A stretch of DNA of 64,000 bases, taken from assembly GCA_943370285.1 (NCBI GenBank), contig CALRQJ020000019.1, positions 1 through 64,000 on the forward strand, read 5' to 3'. This DNA is from CALRQJ02 sp943370285 (GTDB lineage Bacteria > Bacteroidota > Bacteroidia > Chitinophagales > Chitinophagaceae). The position numbers were made by a program, and so were the translations under genes. The notes under the pieces are model-generated. The model was not told the origin of the DNA. It ran no database searches and saw nothing but the letters and a program-made list of their open reading frames with translations. This document shows positions 1 through 8,743 of this stretch, piece by piece (position 1 is the first letter of the stretch; each line of letters begins with the position of its first letter).

Positions 1-144
1 CATGTTTTTGAGTTTTTTTTGTGAATTTGATATTTATACCGCAGTAAAAGAAAGGTAACCTGCTAATCCATATTTTTTTTAAAAAAAGTTTTTACGGTTA
101 CTTTGGGTTACTTATCCACCTCGTTAAGTATTAAAATGTGAACA
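1..144. other. Left-edge non-coding stretch
   Basis: No coding region is supported here. The stretch is A/T rich and has two near copies of GGTTACTT about 96-113. It presumably holds the promoter of the sigma factor gene that follows, but no clean TAnnTTTG element was found. Confidence 0.4.
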
Positions 145-711
145 GTGAAAGCCGATTCGAACGAACAGATATTACTGAAAGGACTGGCCAATAACGACGT
201 AAAGGCATCTGAAACCATTTATAAAGACAACTTTAACATGGTTCAATCCTTTATTTTGAATAATAATGGTACCTATGATGATGCCAGAGATATTTTTCAG
301 GAAGCAATGATTGTGCTGTATGAAAATGCCAGAAACGAATCATTTGTCTTAACCTGTCAAATAAAAACCTATGTATACTCCGTATGCAGGCGGTTGTGGC
401 TCAAGAGATTACAGCAGCTCAATCGATTTACGAACCAAGTGGACAGCTTGGAAGAGACTGTACAAGTGGAAGACGATATCGAAATTCACGAAAAACGAAA
501 TGCCGACTTTGCCATAATGGAAAGGGCAATGGGTAGTTTGGGAGAGCCTTGTAAAAGTATACTCGAAGCTTACTACTTACAAAAAAAAGGAATGCAGGCT
601 ATTGCTGATGAGTTTGGGTACACCAACGCTGACAACGCAAAAACACAGAAGTATAAATGCTTGATGCGATTGAAAAAATTATTTTTTGCACAATATAATA
701 TAGGAGAGTAA
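145..711 (+). CDS. ECF-type RNA polymerase sigma factor
   Basis: A 188-aa sigma-70 family factor of the extracytoplasmic-function size class. Region 2 is seen at about residues 20-80 (acidic DDARDIFQEA helix) and region 4 at about 130-185, with a helix-turn-helix including QAIADEFGYTNADNAKTQKY. It should direct RNA polymerase to a small regulon. The start is a GTG; an in-frame ATG nine bases upstream is followed directly by a TGA stop, which rules it out. The next gene begins three bases after the stop, and its cytoplasmic N-terminus looks like an anti-sigma segment, so the two probably form a sigma/anti-sigma pair. The regulon is unknown. Confidence 0.85.
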   Translation: MKADSNEQILLKGLANNDVKASETIYKDNFNMVQSFILNNNGTYDDARDIFQEAMIVLYENARNESFVLTCQIKTYVYSVCRRLWLKRLQQLNRFTNQVDSLEETVQVEDDIEIHEKRNADFAIMERAMGSLGEPCKSILEAYYLQKKGMQAIADEFGYTNADNAKTQKYKCLMRLKKLFFAQYNIGE

Positions 712-713
712 AT

Positions 714-1823
714 GTGATGGATGATATACTTTTATTAGAAGCGATTGAACGTTACCTTGACGGCAATATGAGTACCCAGGAGAAAAACTACTTCGAGGAC
801 CTCAGAAAAAAAACGCCTGAAATAGACCAAATGGTGGTGGAGCATAGCATGTTTTTACACCAAATGGATGCTTTTGCCGGCAATAGAAACTTCAAGCATC
901 AATTGCACCAAATACATACCAAATTAGCTAGCCAAGGCGATTTACATGAAGGTGGTGAATTAAGCACCAAGGGCCGTGTAATTCAAATGTGGAACAAATA
1001 CAAAAAAATCACAGCCATCGCAGCTTCTACCGGCGGCGTAATTGCATTGGTCATTAGCGGGTTAGTAGCTTACTTCTCTCCTGCTGTTAACCCTTCTCAA
1101 TTACAACAATTGAAATGGGAAATCAATCAGGTAAAACGTACGCAACAATCTCAAGACAAGAAAATTGATCAGGTTGCCAAATCAAAAGCACCAGAAAATG
1201 CCATTATCAAAAGTGGTGGTAGTAGTTTTTTAATTGATGAAAGCGGATTTTTGGTAACCAATGCCCACGTTGTAAAAAATGCCTCTACGGTTTTGGTGGT
1301 AAACAATCAAGGACAAGAATTTAAAGCTACCGTTTCTTTAATGGATGAGCAAAGAGATTTGGCTATTTTAAAAATTAATGATGCTGACTTTAAGTTCAGC
1401 GGCCGTATTCCTTATAGCTTCAAAAAAACCAATGTTGATTTAGGCGATCAGATTTTTACACTTGGTTATCCTAGAAACGAAATTGTATATAACGAAGGCT
1501 ATCTCAGTGCTAAAACAGGTTTTGAAGGTGATACGATTAGCTGTCAAATTGCTGTAACGGCAAACCCTGGTAATAGTGGCGGCCCAGTTGTTAATAAAAA
1601 CGGGGAAGTAATTGGTATTTTAAGTACCAAACAAGCCCGAGCCGAAGGTGTAGTTTTCGCTGTAAAAAGCAAATTCATTGTTCAGTTATTTGAAGATTTT
1701 AAGAAATCCGAAAAAGATTTCGCATCACTTAAGTTACCTAGTCGTTCTGCTATCCGTGGGTTAGAAAGAACACAACAAATTAAGAAGGTAGAAGATTGTG
1801 TGTTTATGGTTAAAGTGTATTAA
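714..1823 (+). CDS. Membrane-anchored trypsin-like serine protease with anti-sigma-like N-terminus
   Basis: 369 aa. Residues 1-95 are cytoplasmic and resemble anti-sigma factor N-termini (ERYLDGNMSTQEKNYFEDL). One membrane helix lies at about 99-121, then a short Q/K-rich linker and an S1C (HtrA/Deg-like) protease domain at about 165-345. The catalytic triad is visible: His185 in TNAHVV, Asp215 in RDLAIL and Ser288 in GNSGGP. No PDZ domain follows, so it is shorter than DegP/DegS. The start is GTG 714 or, better, ATG 717, which has AGGAGAG about nine bases upstream. Inferred role: it holds the upstream sigma factor and couples its release to periplasmic proteolysis. It could instead be a housekeeping protease that merely shares the operon. 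Confidence 0.8.
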   Translation: MMDDILLLEAIERYLDGNMSTQEKNYFEDLRKKTPEIDQMVVEHSMFLHQMDAFAGNRNFKHQLHQIHTKLASQGDLHEGGELSTKGRVIQMWNKYKKITAIAASTGGVIALVISGLVAYFSPAVNPSQLQQLKWEINQVKRTQQSQDKKIDQVAKSKAPENAIIKSGGSSFLIDESGFLVTNAHVVKNASTVLVVNNQGQEFKATVSLMDEQRDLAILKINDADFKFSGRIPYSFKKTNVDLGDQIFTLGYPRNEIVYNEGYLSAKTGFEGDTISCQIAVTANPGNSGGPVVNKNGEVIGILSTKQARAEGVVFAVKSKFIVQLFEDFKKSEKDFASLKLPSRSAIRGLERTQQIKKVEDCVFMVKVY

Positions 1824-1864
1824 TACGCAGTTGGTTTTCGGCTATGCCGAAATGGTTGATATAG

Positions 1865-1894
1865 AAAACCCCGCTTTTGGTTGAGCGGGGTTTT
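1865..1894. terminator. Bidirectional rho-independent terminator
   Basis: Inverted repeat AAAACCCCGC / GCGGGGTTTT with a 10-base loop, followed by T-rich sequence on the plus strand. It sits between the convergent protease and GDPD genes and can serve both. Confidence 0.85.
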
Positions 1895-1902
1895 TATTTT
1901 GG

Positions 1903-2814
1903 TTAAAATAAGTTGGGATAATCCGTAATGATGCCATCAACTCCCATATTTTTCAATTTGGTGATGGTAGCTTTATCATTAACTGTCCATGGAATTAATT
2001 GCATGCCTATGTCTTTACACTGCTTGACGAGCAATGGCGTAACCAAAGCATAATGCGGACTGTAAATAGCTGGAATAAAGCCCAATTCTTTTAATCGAAG
2101 TGACAAAGACTTGGTAAATGGCTCTTCCACCAATAAAGCAGTTTTAATAGCAGGGTAATGCTTGTATAAATACTGCAACGTTCTAATATCGAACGATTGA
2201 ATGATTACTCTTTCTTCAACATGTTTTTCAATGATAACGGCCATTAATTTATTTACAAAAGCTGCCGGACCAGGATGAAATTTTTCATCGCCGCCAACAG
2301 TTGTTTTAGTTTCAATATTATAAAAGGGCAATGCCCTTTTCAGTTTAATTGCTTCACTATCACAACTATCAATCACTGCTTTTAATAATGGCTTTATGGC
2401 GCTAATTTTTTCTTGCTGTGTAAACCGAGGATGGGGCTTTAAACCTACATCATAGGTCTTTACTTCAGAATAATTCATGGAAAAAATATTGAGACTTTTC
2501 TCCTCTGTCTCCGTAACAAAAGCGCCATCGGGTTTGGTAGTTATTTCATGATTAAAAAATGGCTCATGTGATAAAATCACTTCTCCATCTTTAGTTATCA
2601 CAACATCCATTTCTAATGTTGTTACGCCTAGTTCCAAAGCCTTAACCATAGCAGGAATGGTATTTTCCGGCATCAGTCCTCTGCAACCCCTGTGTCCTTG
2701 TTTATCAAATTGATTGTTAACCACTGCCTTGTTAATTGGATGAGAAGAGCGTTGAAAAACTGTGCAAGAATCGAGGAACACAAGCATTACAATAAATGGC
2801 AAAATGATTTTCAT
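1903..2814 (-). CDS. Glycerophosphodiester phosphodiesterase family lipoprotein
   Basis: 303 aa. The N-terminus is a lipoprotein signal ending at Cys17 (FLDSC). A GDPD TIM-barrel follows, with the usual catalytic and metal residues: His41 in GHRG, Glu50-Asn51 in PENT, Glu68 and Asp70 in LEMD, and His83 in LSHEP. The family hydrolyses glycerophosphodiesters to glycerol-3-phosphate and an alcohol; here it would act in the periplasm on phospholipid head groups. The ITKDGEVILSHEP and DGIITDYPNLF stretches are typical of the family. It starts five bases after the PaiB-like gene, so the two are probably co-transcribed. Substrate specificity cannot be read from the sequence. Confidence 0.88.
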   Translation of the reverse strand: MKIILPFIVMLVFLDSCTVFQRSSHPINKAVVNNQFDKQGHRGCRGLMPENTIPAMVKALELGVTTLEMDVVITKDGEVILSHEPFFNHEITTKPDGAFVTETEEKSLNIFSMNYSEVKTYDVGLKPHPRFTQQEKISAIKPLLKAVIDSCDSEAIKLKRALPFYNIETKTTVGGDEKFHPGPAAFVNKLMAVIIEKHVEERVIIQSFDIRTLQYLYKHYPAIKTALLVEEPFTKSLSLRLKELGFIPAIYSPHYALVTPLLVKQCKDIGMQLIPWTVNDKATITKLKNMGVDGIITDYPNLF

Positions 2815-2819
2815 TGTAA

Positions 2820-3440
2820 TTATTTTGTTGTATGACTGTTCATTGCCATTGCTACAGCTTTACTTTCATCATCTTTAGCCTCTAAACTAAAAATAATCTT
2901 AGCCTTTGTTTGTTCATCTTTATTCTGACTGAGTTTAAACACATGCTGTATATCAGTAACCTCAATTTCAAATGCAATAATGGCCTTCATCAATCCCGAT
3001 ACATAAGCTTCATCCATGTTTTGTACCAAGGCAGGAGAATCTGGATTGTTTTCAAAATGTTCCGTTAACCTAACCAAGACATCGTGTAATCCAGCATCAT
3101 CCAAAAAATGAATGGTTCCTGCAGCATGAACAGCTTGATAATTCCATGTACTAGCCACATTAATAGGTTGATACAATGTGGCACTAATATAAGTGTGGGC
3201 TCCTTGAAAAATGGCTAATACAGCACTGTTTTGCAAAAAAGCTTCGGTATGATTTTGCTTACGCATGATATGTGCTTGCAAAAAGAGTTTTCCATCTCTT
3301 TCTGCAAACAAGACCGGAACATGTGTTGCAACGGGTTGTTGATTCGCATCTATACCGCAAAGTGTAATAAACGGATGAGCTTTCATAAAAGCCAATACCT
3401 CTTGATCGGTATTGGCTTTGAAATAGGGAATATTATACAT
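2820..3440 (-). CDS. PaiB-like FMN-binding split-barrel protein
   Basis: 206 aa, the usual length for the PaiB / FMN-binding negative transcriptional regulator family. It opens with MYNIPYFKA and carries the family segments PFITLCGIDANQQPVATHVP, LQAHIMRKQNH and STWNYQAVHAAG. Bacillus PaiB was described as a repressor of sporulation and protease genes, but most relatives are flavin-binding split-barrel proteins of unknown function and the fold is not a DNA-binding one. It lies five bases upstream of the GDPD lipoprotein gene. Family assignment is firm; function is not. Confidence 0.85.
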   Translation of the reverse strand: MYNIPYFKANTDQEVLAFMKAHPFITLCGIDANQQPVATHVPVLFAERDGKLFLQAHIMRKQNHTEAFLQNSAVLAIFQGAHTYISATLYQPINVASTWNYQAVHAAGTIHFLDDAGLHDVLVRLTEHFENNPDSPALVQNMDEAYVSGLMKAIIAFEIEVTDIQHVFKLSQNKDEQTKAKIIFSLEAKDDESKAVAMAMNSHTTK

Positions 3441-3508
3441 GTAGATGGGTTTGTTATTGCATCATTTTTTACAAAAGAACATCAACCCTTTCACATTAAA
3501 TGAACTAA

Positions 3509-4606
3509 CTATGGCTGCATTTCAATTATTTGTGTTTTCGGCATATTAGCATTACGAATGGCAATATTTCTTACTGCCATAGCGGTGAAATCTCTAAATG
3601 CTTGTTTAGTTACATCCTCACTTCCCTGCATAGCAGGAATACCTTCATCTCCTCCTTCTCTAATGGATTGTACTAACGGAATTTGACCTAAGAATGGTAA
3701 ATCATATTCACTTGCTAAATGCTTACCGCCTTCTTTTCCAAACAAATAATACTTGTTATTGGGCAATTCTGCCGGTGTGAAATAGCTCATGTTTTCTACC
3801 AAACCTATCACCGGTACATTTACCTGTGCCTGACCAAACATGGCGATGGCTTTTTTAGCATCGGCTAAAGCCACATTTTGTGGTGTGGTTACAATAATGG
3901 CACCGGTTACAGGAACCAATTGCATCAGCGTTAAGTGAATATCTCCGGTGCCGGGTGGCATATCAATCACTAAATAGTCTAATTCGCCCCAATCTACATC
4001 GGTTACAAATTGGCGAATAGCACTGCTTGCCATTGGCCCACGCCAAACCACAGCACTTTTTTCATCAACCAATAAACCAATACTCATCAATTTAATACCA
4101 AATTTTTGTAGCGGAACAATCATTCCTTTCCCATCTACTTCTTTCATTAATGGTCTTTCGCCTCTAACGCCAAACATCATCGGTACACTTGGTCCGTAAA
4201 TATCCGCATCCATTAAGCCAACACTTGCACCACCTTCGGCTAAAGCCAATGCTAGATTAGCAGAAACGGTACTTTTGCCTACCCCACCTTTACCACTCAC
4301 TACGGCAATTATATTCTTAACTCCGCTCAATACTTGATCTCCCACTTTTCGGTTAGATGATGTATTAGCAGTAAAATTTACTTGAACTTTTGCTTGCTTA
4401 TTCACCAATAGCTTGACAGCATTTTCACTTGCAGTCCGCATCATATCTTTCATTGGACAAGCCGGCGTAGTTAGTACAATAGTAAAAGACACATGATCGC
4501 CATCAATAGCAATATCTTTTACCATGTTTAAAGTCACTAAATCCTTGCCTAAATCTGGTTCTTGCACATTGCTAAGGGCTTGTAAAATATCCGCTTCGGT
4601 CATCAC
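3509..4606 (-). CDS. mrp: Mrp/NBP35-family P-loop ATPase (iron-sulfur carrier type)
   Basis: 365 aa. A MIP18/DUF59 domain occupies about residues 1-90 (LQALSNVQEPDLGKDLVTL, TPACPMKD), followed by a ParA/MinD-type ATPase with deviant Walker A VSGKGGVGKST, DADIYGPS and DMPPGTGD. Mrp/ApbC proteins carry and hand over Fe-S clusters in the cytoplasm. Oddity: the segment that usually holds the CPxC cluster ligands (after ENMSYF) reads TPAELPNNKYYLFGKEGG and has no cysteine. The gene has its own promoter-like element at 4639-4646 and is divergent from the gene at 4801. Confidence 0.92.
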   Translation of the reverse strand: MMTEADILQALSNVQEPDLGKDLVTLNMVKDIAIDGDHVSFTIVLTTPACPMKDMMRTASENAVKLLVNKQAKVQVNFTANTSSNRKVGDQVLSGVKNIIAVVSGKGGVGKSTVSANLALALAEGGASVGLMDADIYGPSVPMMFGVRGERPLMKEVDGKGMIVPLQKFGIKLMSIGLLVDEKSAVVWRGPMASSAIRQFVTDVDWGELDYLVIDMPPGTGDIHLTLMQLVPVTGAIIVTTPQNVALADAKKAIAMFGQAQVNVPVIGLVENMSYFTPAELPNNKYYLFGKEGGKHLASEYDLPFLGQIPLVQSIREGGDEGIPAMQGSEDVTKQAFRDFTAMAVRNIAIRNANMPKTQIIEMQP

Positions 4607-4638
4607 AAAAGTTTTTGTTAAAAAAGAAATAGCGTCGC

Positions 4639-4646
4639 AAAGTTAA
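4639..4646 (-). promoter_or_regulatory. Bacteroidota -7 element candidate for mrp
   Basis: TAACTTTG on the minus strand fits the TAnnTTTG consensus of the Bacteroidota primary sigma factor. It lies 33 bases upstream of the mrp ATG. No clear -33 TTTG was found at the expected spacing. Confidence 0.4.
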
Positions 4647-4724
4647 ACATCCAGTGCCTTACTTTGTTTGAAGTTGTACACCAATTGGTTGTGAGAACAG
4701 GAATAAATATTTGAATGGCTGTGT

Positions 4725-4732
4725 TACATTTG
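4725..4732 (+). promoter_or_regulatory. Bacteroidota -7 element candidate for the gene at 4801
   Basis: TACATTTG matches TAnnTTTG exactly and lies about 70 bases upstream of the ATG at 4801. It argues against longer in-frame starts upstream of 4801. The -33 element is not evident. Confidence 0.4.
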
Positions 4733-4800
4733 TACCGATTCGAATACAACACCAAACATTACAACCGAACAACATTTACATTTTCAACGTCAATATAGGC

Positions 4801-5433
4801 ATGAAAAAAATACTACTCTATCTTTTACTTTTGTTCATTAGCAGCGGCGTTAAAGCTCAGTTTGAGCATATAAAAGACTCGGTAGTTCAATTGTATGGCG
4901 TTGTCATGACGGCTGATAGCTTGAAAGGATTGCCATCTGTAAGTATTGTGGTGAAAGGAACCGGTCGTGGAACAATATCTAATGACCAAGGGGTGTTTAG
5001 TATAGTGGTGCTGAAAGGAGATGTAGTAGAATTTACTAGCGTGGGCTATAAATCTCAAACCGTACAAATTCCATTTAAAGTAGAAAGCAACCAATACAGT
5101 TTAATTCAGTTATTGGTTACAGATACCGCTTTTTTACCGGCTACCGTATTAAAACCAAGACCAACCAAAGCTCAATTTGCCAGAGATTTTGTGAATACCA
5201 ATATTCCAGCCGATCAGTACGAAATTGCCCGTCAAAATACCAACGAAGCACAACGCCGCATATTGGCTAGCAGTTTACCACAAGATGGTAAAGAAGCTGT
5301 TAATTATGCGTTACGCAAACAAGCACAATCCTACTACTACAAAGGCCAAACTCCACCTATTGGTTTGTTAAACCCATTAGCTTGGGCCGATTTTATTCAG
5401 GCTTGGAAAAGAGGCGACTTTAAGAAGAAGTAG
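4801..5433 (+). CDS. Secreted protein with carboxypeptidase-regulatory-like domain
   Basis: 210 aa from the chosen ATG, which starts a clear signal peptide (MKKILLYLLLLF, ending near VKAQ). Residues about 25-100 form a CarboxypepD_reg-like beta-sandwich (LYGVVMTADSLKGLPSVSIV, NDQGVFSIVV, VEFTSVGYKSQTV), the fold found at the N-terminus of SusC-type receptors. The rest is a basic, helical tail (QNTNEAQRRILASSLPQDGK, ending FKKK) without a recognised domain. It is therefore a stand-alone periplasmic protein rather than a receptor fragment: nothing resembling a TonB plug follows. The function is unknown; such proteins are common next to envelope genes in this phylum. Confidence 0.75.
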   Translation: MKKILLYLLLLFISSGVKAQFEHIKDSVVQLYGVVMTADSLKGLPSVSIVVKGTGRGTISNDQGVFSIVVLKGDVVEFTSVGYKSQTVQIPFKVESNQYSLIQLLVTDTAFLPATVLKPRPTKAQFARDFVNTNIPADQYEIARQNTNEAQRRILASSLPQDGKEAVNYALRKQAQSYYYKGQTPPIGLLNPLAWADFIQAWKRGDFKKK

Positions 5434-5583
5434 CACTTTGCCTTCATTCTCTTTCTTACTTAACCCTATTTTATTTTCATTACTTTTAGTTAAGAATATG
5501 GTCTTTTGAAAAAGACTTTTATTCAGGCAACACATTTCCTCAACCGGGTATCTACATTACGTCATCTGCAAAACAGGTAACAT

Positions 5584-6120
5584 TTGACTGAATACGAACT
5601 AATTAGAGGATGCATTAGAGCAGATATGAATTGCCAGCGTATGCTTTTTGAGCAATATGCCGGCAAGATGATGACCGTATGCCTACGCTACGCCAATGAT
5701 TCCATGGAAGCGGAAGATATGCTGCAAGATGCATTTATCCGGGTGTTTAAATACATCGGTCAGTTTAAGTTTGAAGGCTCCTTTGAAGGTTGGATTAGAC
5801 GGATTGTGGTAAACGCAGCCCTAAAACACCTGCAGAAAAAGAAACTCCACTTCTCCGAAATAAAAGATCAGCGGGATGATAGCCACGGCATAGAACCCTA
5901 TGCCTATCATCATTTGGGTGAAGAGGACTTAATGAAATTGATTAATCGTTTACCGGAAGGCTATAGAATTGTGTTTAACTTAAATGTAATTGAAGGTTTT
6001 AGTCATGAGGAAATTGCTACTATGCTAGGTATTCAGCCTGGAACTAGCAGAAGCCAATTGGTAAAAGCCCGAAAAATGCTTCAAAACCAAATACTACAAT
6101 TGCAAAAAATTGCTGTGTAA
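5584..6120 (+). CDS. ECF-type RNA polymerase sigma factor
   Basis: 178 aa, an RpoE-like ECF sigma factor. Region 2 is at about residues 15-75 (LFEQYAGKMM, MEAEDMLQDAFIRVFKYI, FEGWIRRIVVNAAL) and region 4 at about 120-175 (LPEGYRIVFNLNVIEGFSHE, EIATMLGIQPGTSRSQLVKA). The start codon is TTG at 5584; no ATG in frame gives a complete region 2. The following gene begins at 6122, one base after the stop, and codes for a membrane protein with a short cytoplasmic N-terminus, the usual place for an anti-sigma factor. Targets cannot be deduced. Confidence 0.88.
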   Translation: MTEYELIRGCIRADMNCQRMLFEQYAGKMMTVCLRYANDSMEAEDMLQDAFIRVFKYIGQFKFEGSFEGWIRRIVVNAALKHLQKKKLHFSEIKDQRDDSHGIEPYAYHHLGEEDLMKLINRLPEGYRIVFNLNVIEGFSHEEIATMLGIQPGTSRSQLVKARKMLQNQILQLQKIAV

Positions 6121-6121
6121 T

Positions 6122-7630
6122 ATGACAGATAAATTATTTGACGATTTTGTAAAAGATAAGCTGCGGGACCACTCCTCCCCTGTTCCTGATAATATGTGGG
6201 AACGTATTATGCAGGAGCCGACTAAAAAACCTAAAGGTTTCTTTTACTTATACAGTACAAGATTGTTCTTTTACATGCTTGCAGCTGTACTCATTTTTGG
6301 TGGACTGTGGTATGCCCAGTCTGATGATAACGCAACACCATTGTCTAAAACAAATAACGCAACTGAAAAAACAAAGCTTACTAAGGAAAGTGCCAACGAA
6401 AAAGCAAATACAGCGTCAGCGCAACAACAAACTAAACCTTCAACAAATTTTTCAAACAAAACCAATCAACCTGAAAATTCAGATAATTCGCTAACCAAAG
6501 CAACTAACAAAGCGGACGATAAGTTAGCCACAGGCAGCGATTCCAAATTAGCTCAAAGTTCAACCACATCAGCTCTTGTTAAAAACAACCAATCAGCATT
6601 CAACAAGAATAATCAGCAAGTATTTTTAAGCAAAGCTTCATACAAAAAACAGCAAGGTATTTTCGGCAAAGCCAAAAAACAATTGGCTGCTGCAAATCAA
6701 GATAAACAAGCAACTGACTTTACTAATGTGGATGATTATTTTACCTTGAATCCAAGTTTCAACTATGCTTCATCAGCGTTAGCAAAAAAAGAATTTCAAG
6801 CCAATAACATCAATCAATTATTGACCAAGTTTAAAGGGCTGTTTGGTAAAGTTGATGATTGTCCTACTGCAAGAGGTCCAAGAAAAAATGAATTGTTTAT
6901 TGAAGTGTATGGTTCACCGGACTATGTTCAAAAGACTACTACGCCAACGAGTTATGGCAACCTTTCTTATTTGAAACGCAAAGACAGTTTGGAGACGATG
7001 AGGGGTTCTTACACTGCGGGCATTAGATTGAGCAAAACATTAGGAGAACACTTTTTAATAAAGGCAGGATTGCAGTACTCTCAAGTGAATGAACGTTTTG
7101 ATTATCGCAATGAAAACGAAAGAAGAATTGTAACAGTAGTTACGATTAGGACAATCATTAGAAATCCAGGTGATACCATAACCGTAAGAGATACTTCGAT
7201 GATTGAACAAGTAGGCACAAGGGTTAAAACAACTTACAATCGTTATCGTAGCATAGACATCCCGATTATTTTGGGATACGAATGGGGCGGTGAAAAATTT
7301 AGAGCAAGTGTAAATGCCGGGCTCATTCTCAATACATATTCTTGGCAGCAAGGCGAAACTTTAGACACCAATTATATTCCTGTAGCATTTAACAGCAAAT
7401 CTGCCATTGGCTTTAAGCAAAATATTGGATTAGGGTTATATGCCGGTATCAGTTTAAATAAAAAGATTGGTACAGACACCGAACTCTTTTTTGAACCTTA
7501 TTTCAGGTACAATTTGTCTAACATGACCAAAACGAGAAGCGCCTTTAATCAACGCTTTAATGCTGCAGGAGTATCTATAGGTATTCGATATAGATTAGCA
7601 AGTTTTGGGCAGCATTATCCGGGCAAATAG
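6122..7630 (+). CDS. Inner-membrane-anchored protein with low-complexity linker and beta-barrel-like C-terminus
   Basis: 502 aa from ATG 6122. Residues 1-46 are cytoplasmic (DNMWERIM motif common in proteins encoded after ECF sigma genes in this group). A membrane helix lies at about 47-64. Residues about 65-200 are a Lys/Asn/Thr/Gln-rich linker. The C-terminal 260 residues alternate polar and hydrophobic residues in the manner of an outer membrane beta-barrel (SYTAGIRLSKTLGEHFLIKA, YAGISLNKKIG, ending VSIGIRYRL). Such a protein could reach from inner to outer membrane. By position it is likely the anti-sigma partner of the preceding gene. The barrel is inferred from pattern only. Confidence 0.65.
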   Translation: MTDKLFDDFVKDKLRDHSSPVPDNMWERIMQEPTKKPKGFFYLYSTRLFFYMLAAVLIFGGLWYAQSDDNATPLSKTNNATEKTKLTKESANEKANTASAQQQTKPSTNFSNKTNQPENSDNSLTKATNKADDKLATGSDSKLAQSSTTSALVKNNQSAFNKNNQQVFLSKASYKKQQGIFGKAKKQLAAANQDKQATDFTNVDDYFTLNPSFNYASSALAKKEFQANNINQLLTKFKGLFGKVDDCPTARGPRKNELFIEVYGSPDYVQKTTTPTSYGNLSYLKRKDSLETMRGSYTAGIRLSKTLGEHFLIKAGLQYSQVNERFDYRNENERRIVTVVTIRTIIRNPGDTITVRDTSMIEQVGTRVKTTYNRYRSIDIPIILGYEWGGEKFRASVNAGLILNTYSWQQGETLDTNYIPVAFNSKSAIGFKQNIGLGLYAGISLNKKIGTDTELFFEPYFRYNLSNMTKTRSAFNQRFNAAGVSIGIRYRLASFGQHYPGK

Positions 7631-7661
7631 TATCTAACAACAAAAGCACATTAGTACACAA

Positions 7662-8660
7662 ATGAAAAAAACATTTTTAATATATTGTAGCATTGCTTTA
7701 ATCGCTTTTTCTTGTGCTAAAGAAAACTCTGATGTATTTATACCTAACCCAACTTTAGCTGGTGTAGATACCGTTTGGCAAGCTGTAGTAACAGATAATG
7801 CACCTGCTAATTTGTTGATAGGTGATTTTAGCAAACCGGCATTGCTAGATTCTTTTGATGCAACAAGCGGTAGAGAAATTTTATTTGGCGATAGTTTGGA
7901 AGTAAAGTTTGCCGCTTATGCATGTGTAGGCAACAATGGTGCACCGTTAACCGGAAAATTAAAACTAGAAATTCATTACCTAAAAAGCAAAGGAGATATG
8001 ATTCGCTTTGCTAAACCAACTACAAGCGGCAATCGCTTATTAGAATCAGGCGGTGCTTTTCAAGTGAAAGTTTCTCAAAATGGACAACCCGTAAACTTAG
8101 CACCGGGGGCTTATTTCAGACTAAAATTTAAAGAGAGTACTCCAAGAACATATATGAAGGTTTTTTATGGTGAACAAAATACCATTACTACACCTACCGG
8201 TCCGGTAACAAATTTTACATGGGCATTGTCGCAAGACACCACCTTAAATAGTGTTGGTGTTGTGCCCTTTGGTATTCAAGGAACAACCAATATGGCGTAT
8301 CAGCTTTTATCAACTCGATTTAATTGGATTAATTGCGATGCATTTACCGATACTACTCAACCCAGAACTAAAGTAAATGTACTATTGCCCATTACACATA
8401 CCAATGTAAATACGGCCGTGTATATGGTATTTAAAAACCAGCGAACTGTGGTAAGATTAAATTCAGATGCAGCTACTAAATCATTCTTTACAACCAATAT
8501 TCCCGTAGGTAGTCAAGTACACCTCATCAGTCTTTCTAAGATTGCGAATAATTTTTATGCTGATGTTAAAGACGCTGTTATCACCAGCGGACATACCTTG
8601 AGTCTATCGCCCCAACTAAAAACAAAAGCCCAAGTAGAAGACCTATTGAACGGATTTTAA
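7662..8660 (+). CDS. Hypothetical lipoprotein
   Basis: 332 aa with a lipoprotein signal peptide (MKKTFLIYCSIALIAFSC, lipidation at Cys18). No domain is recognised. The body is rich in Thr, Asn and Val and looks like a beta-sandwich (LEIHYLKSKGDMIRFA, GAYFRLKFKESTPRTYMK). It follows the membrane protein gene by 31 bases with no terminator between, so it is likely in the same operon as the sigma factor. A role in sensing or surface structure would fit but is not shown. Confidence 0.7.
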   Translation: MKKTFLIYCSIALIAFSCAKENSDVFIPNPTLAGVDTVWQAVVTDNAPANLLIGDFSKPALLDSFDATSGREILFGDSLEVKFAAYACVGNNGAPLTGKLKLEIHYLKSKGDMIRFAKPTTSGNRLLESGGAFQVKVSQNGQPVNLAPGAYFRLKFKESTPRTYMKVFYGEQNTITTPTGPVTNFTWALSQDTTLNSVGVVPFGIQGTTNMAYQLLSTRFNWINCDAFTDTTQPRTKVNVLLPITHTNVNTAVYMVFKNQRTVVRLNSDAATKSFFTTNIPVGSQVHLISLSKIANNFYADVKDAVITSGHTLSLSPQLKTKAQVEDLLNGF

Positions 8661-8716
8661 TCGTTGCTCTATCATCAAAGCTTAAACAGATATATCTGAA
8701 CAAAGCCCTTTTTATG

Positions 8717-8724
8717 TAGTTTTG
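8717..8724 (+). promoter_or_regulatory. Bacteroidota -7 element candidate for the subtilase gene
   Basis: TAGTTTTG matches TAnnTTTG, 19 bases before the ATG at 8744. The -33 region is weak. Confidence 0.4.
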
Positions 8725-8743
8725 GAACTAAAGCATTTGCTGC

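Noticed and set aside
4711..4800. Earlier start for the carboxypeptidase-regulatory-like protein
   Set aside because: It would place 30 residues before a clear signal peptide and start upstream of the -7 element at 4725.
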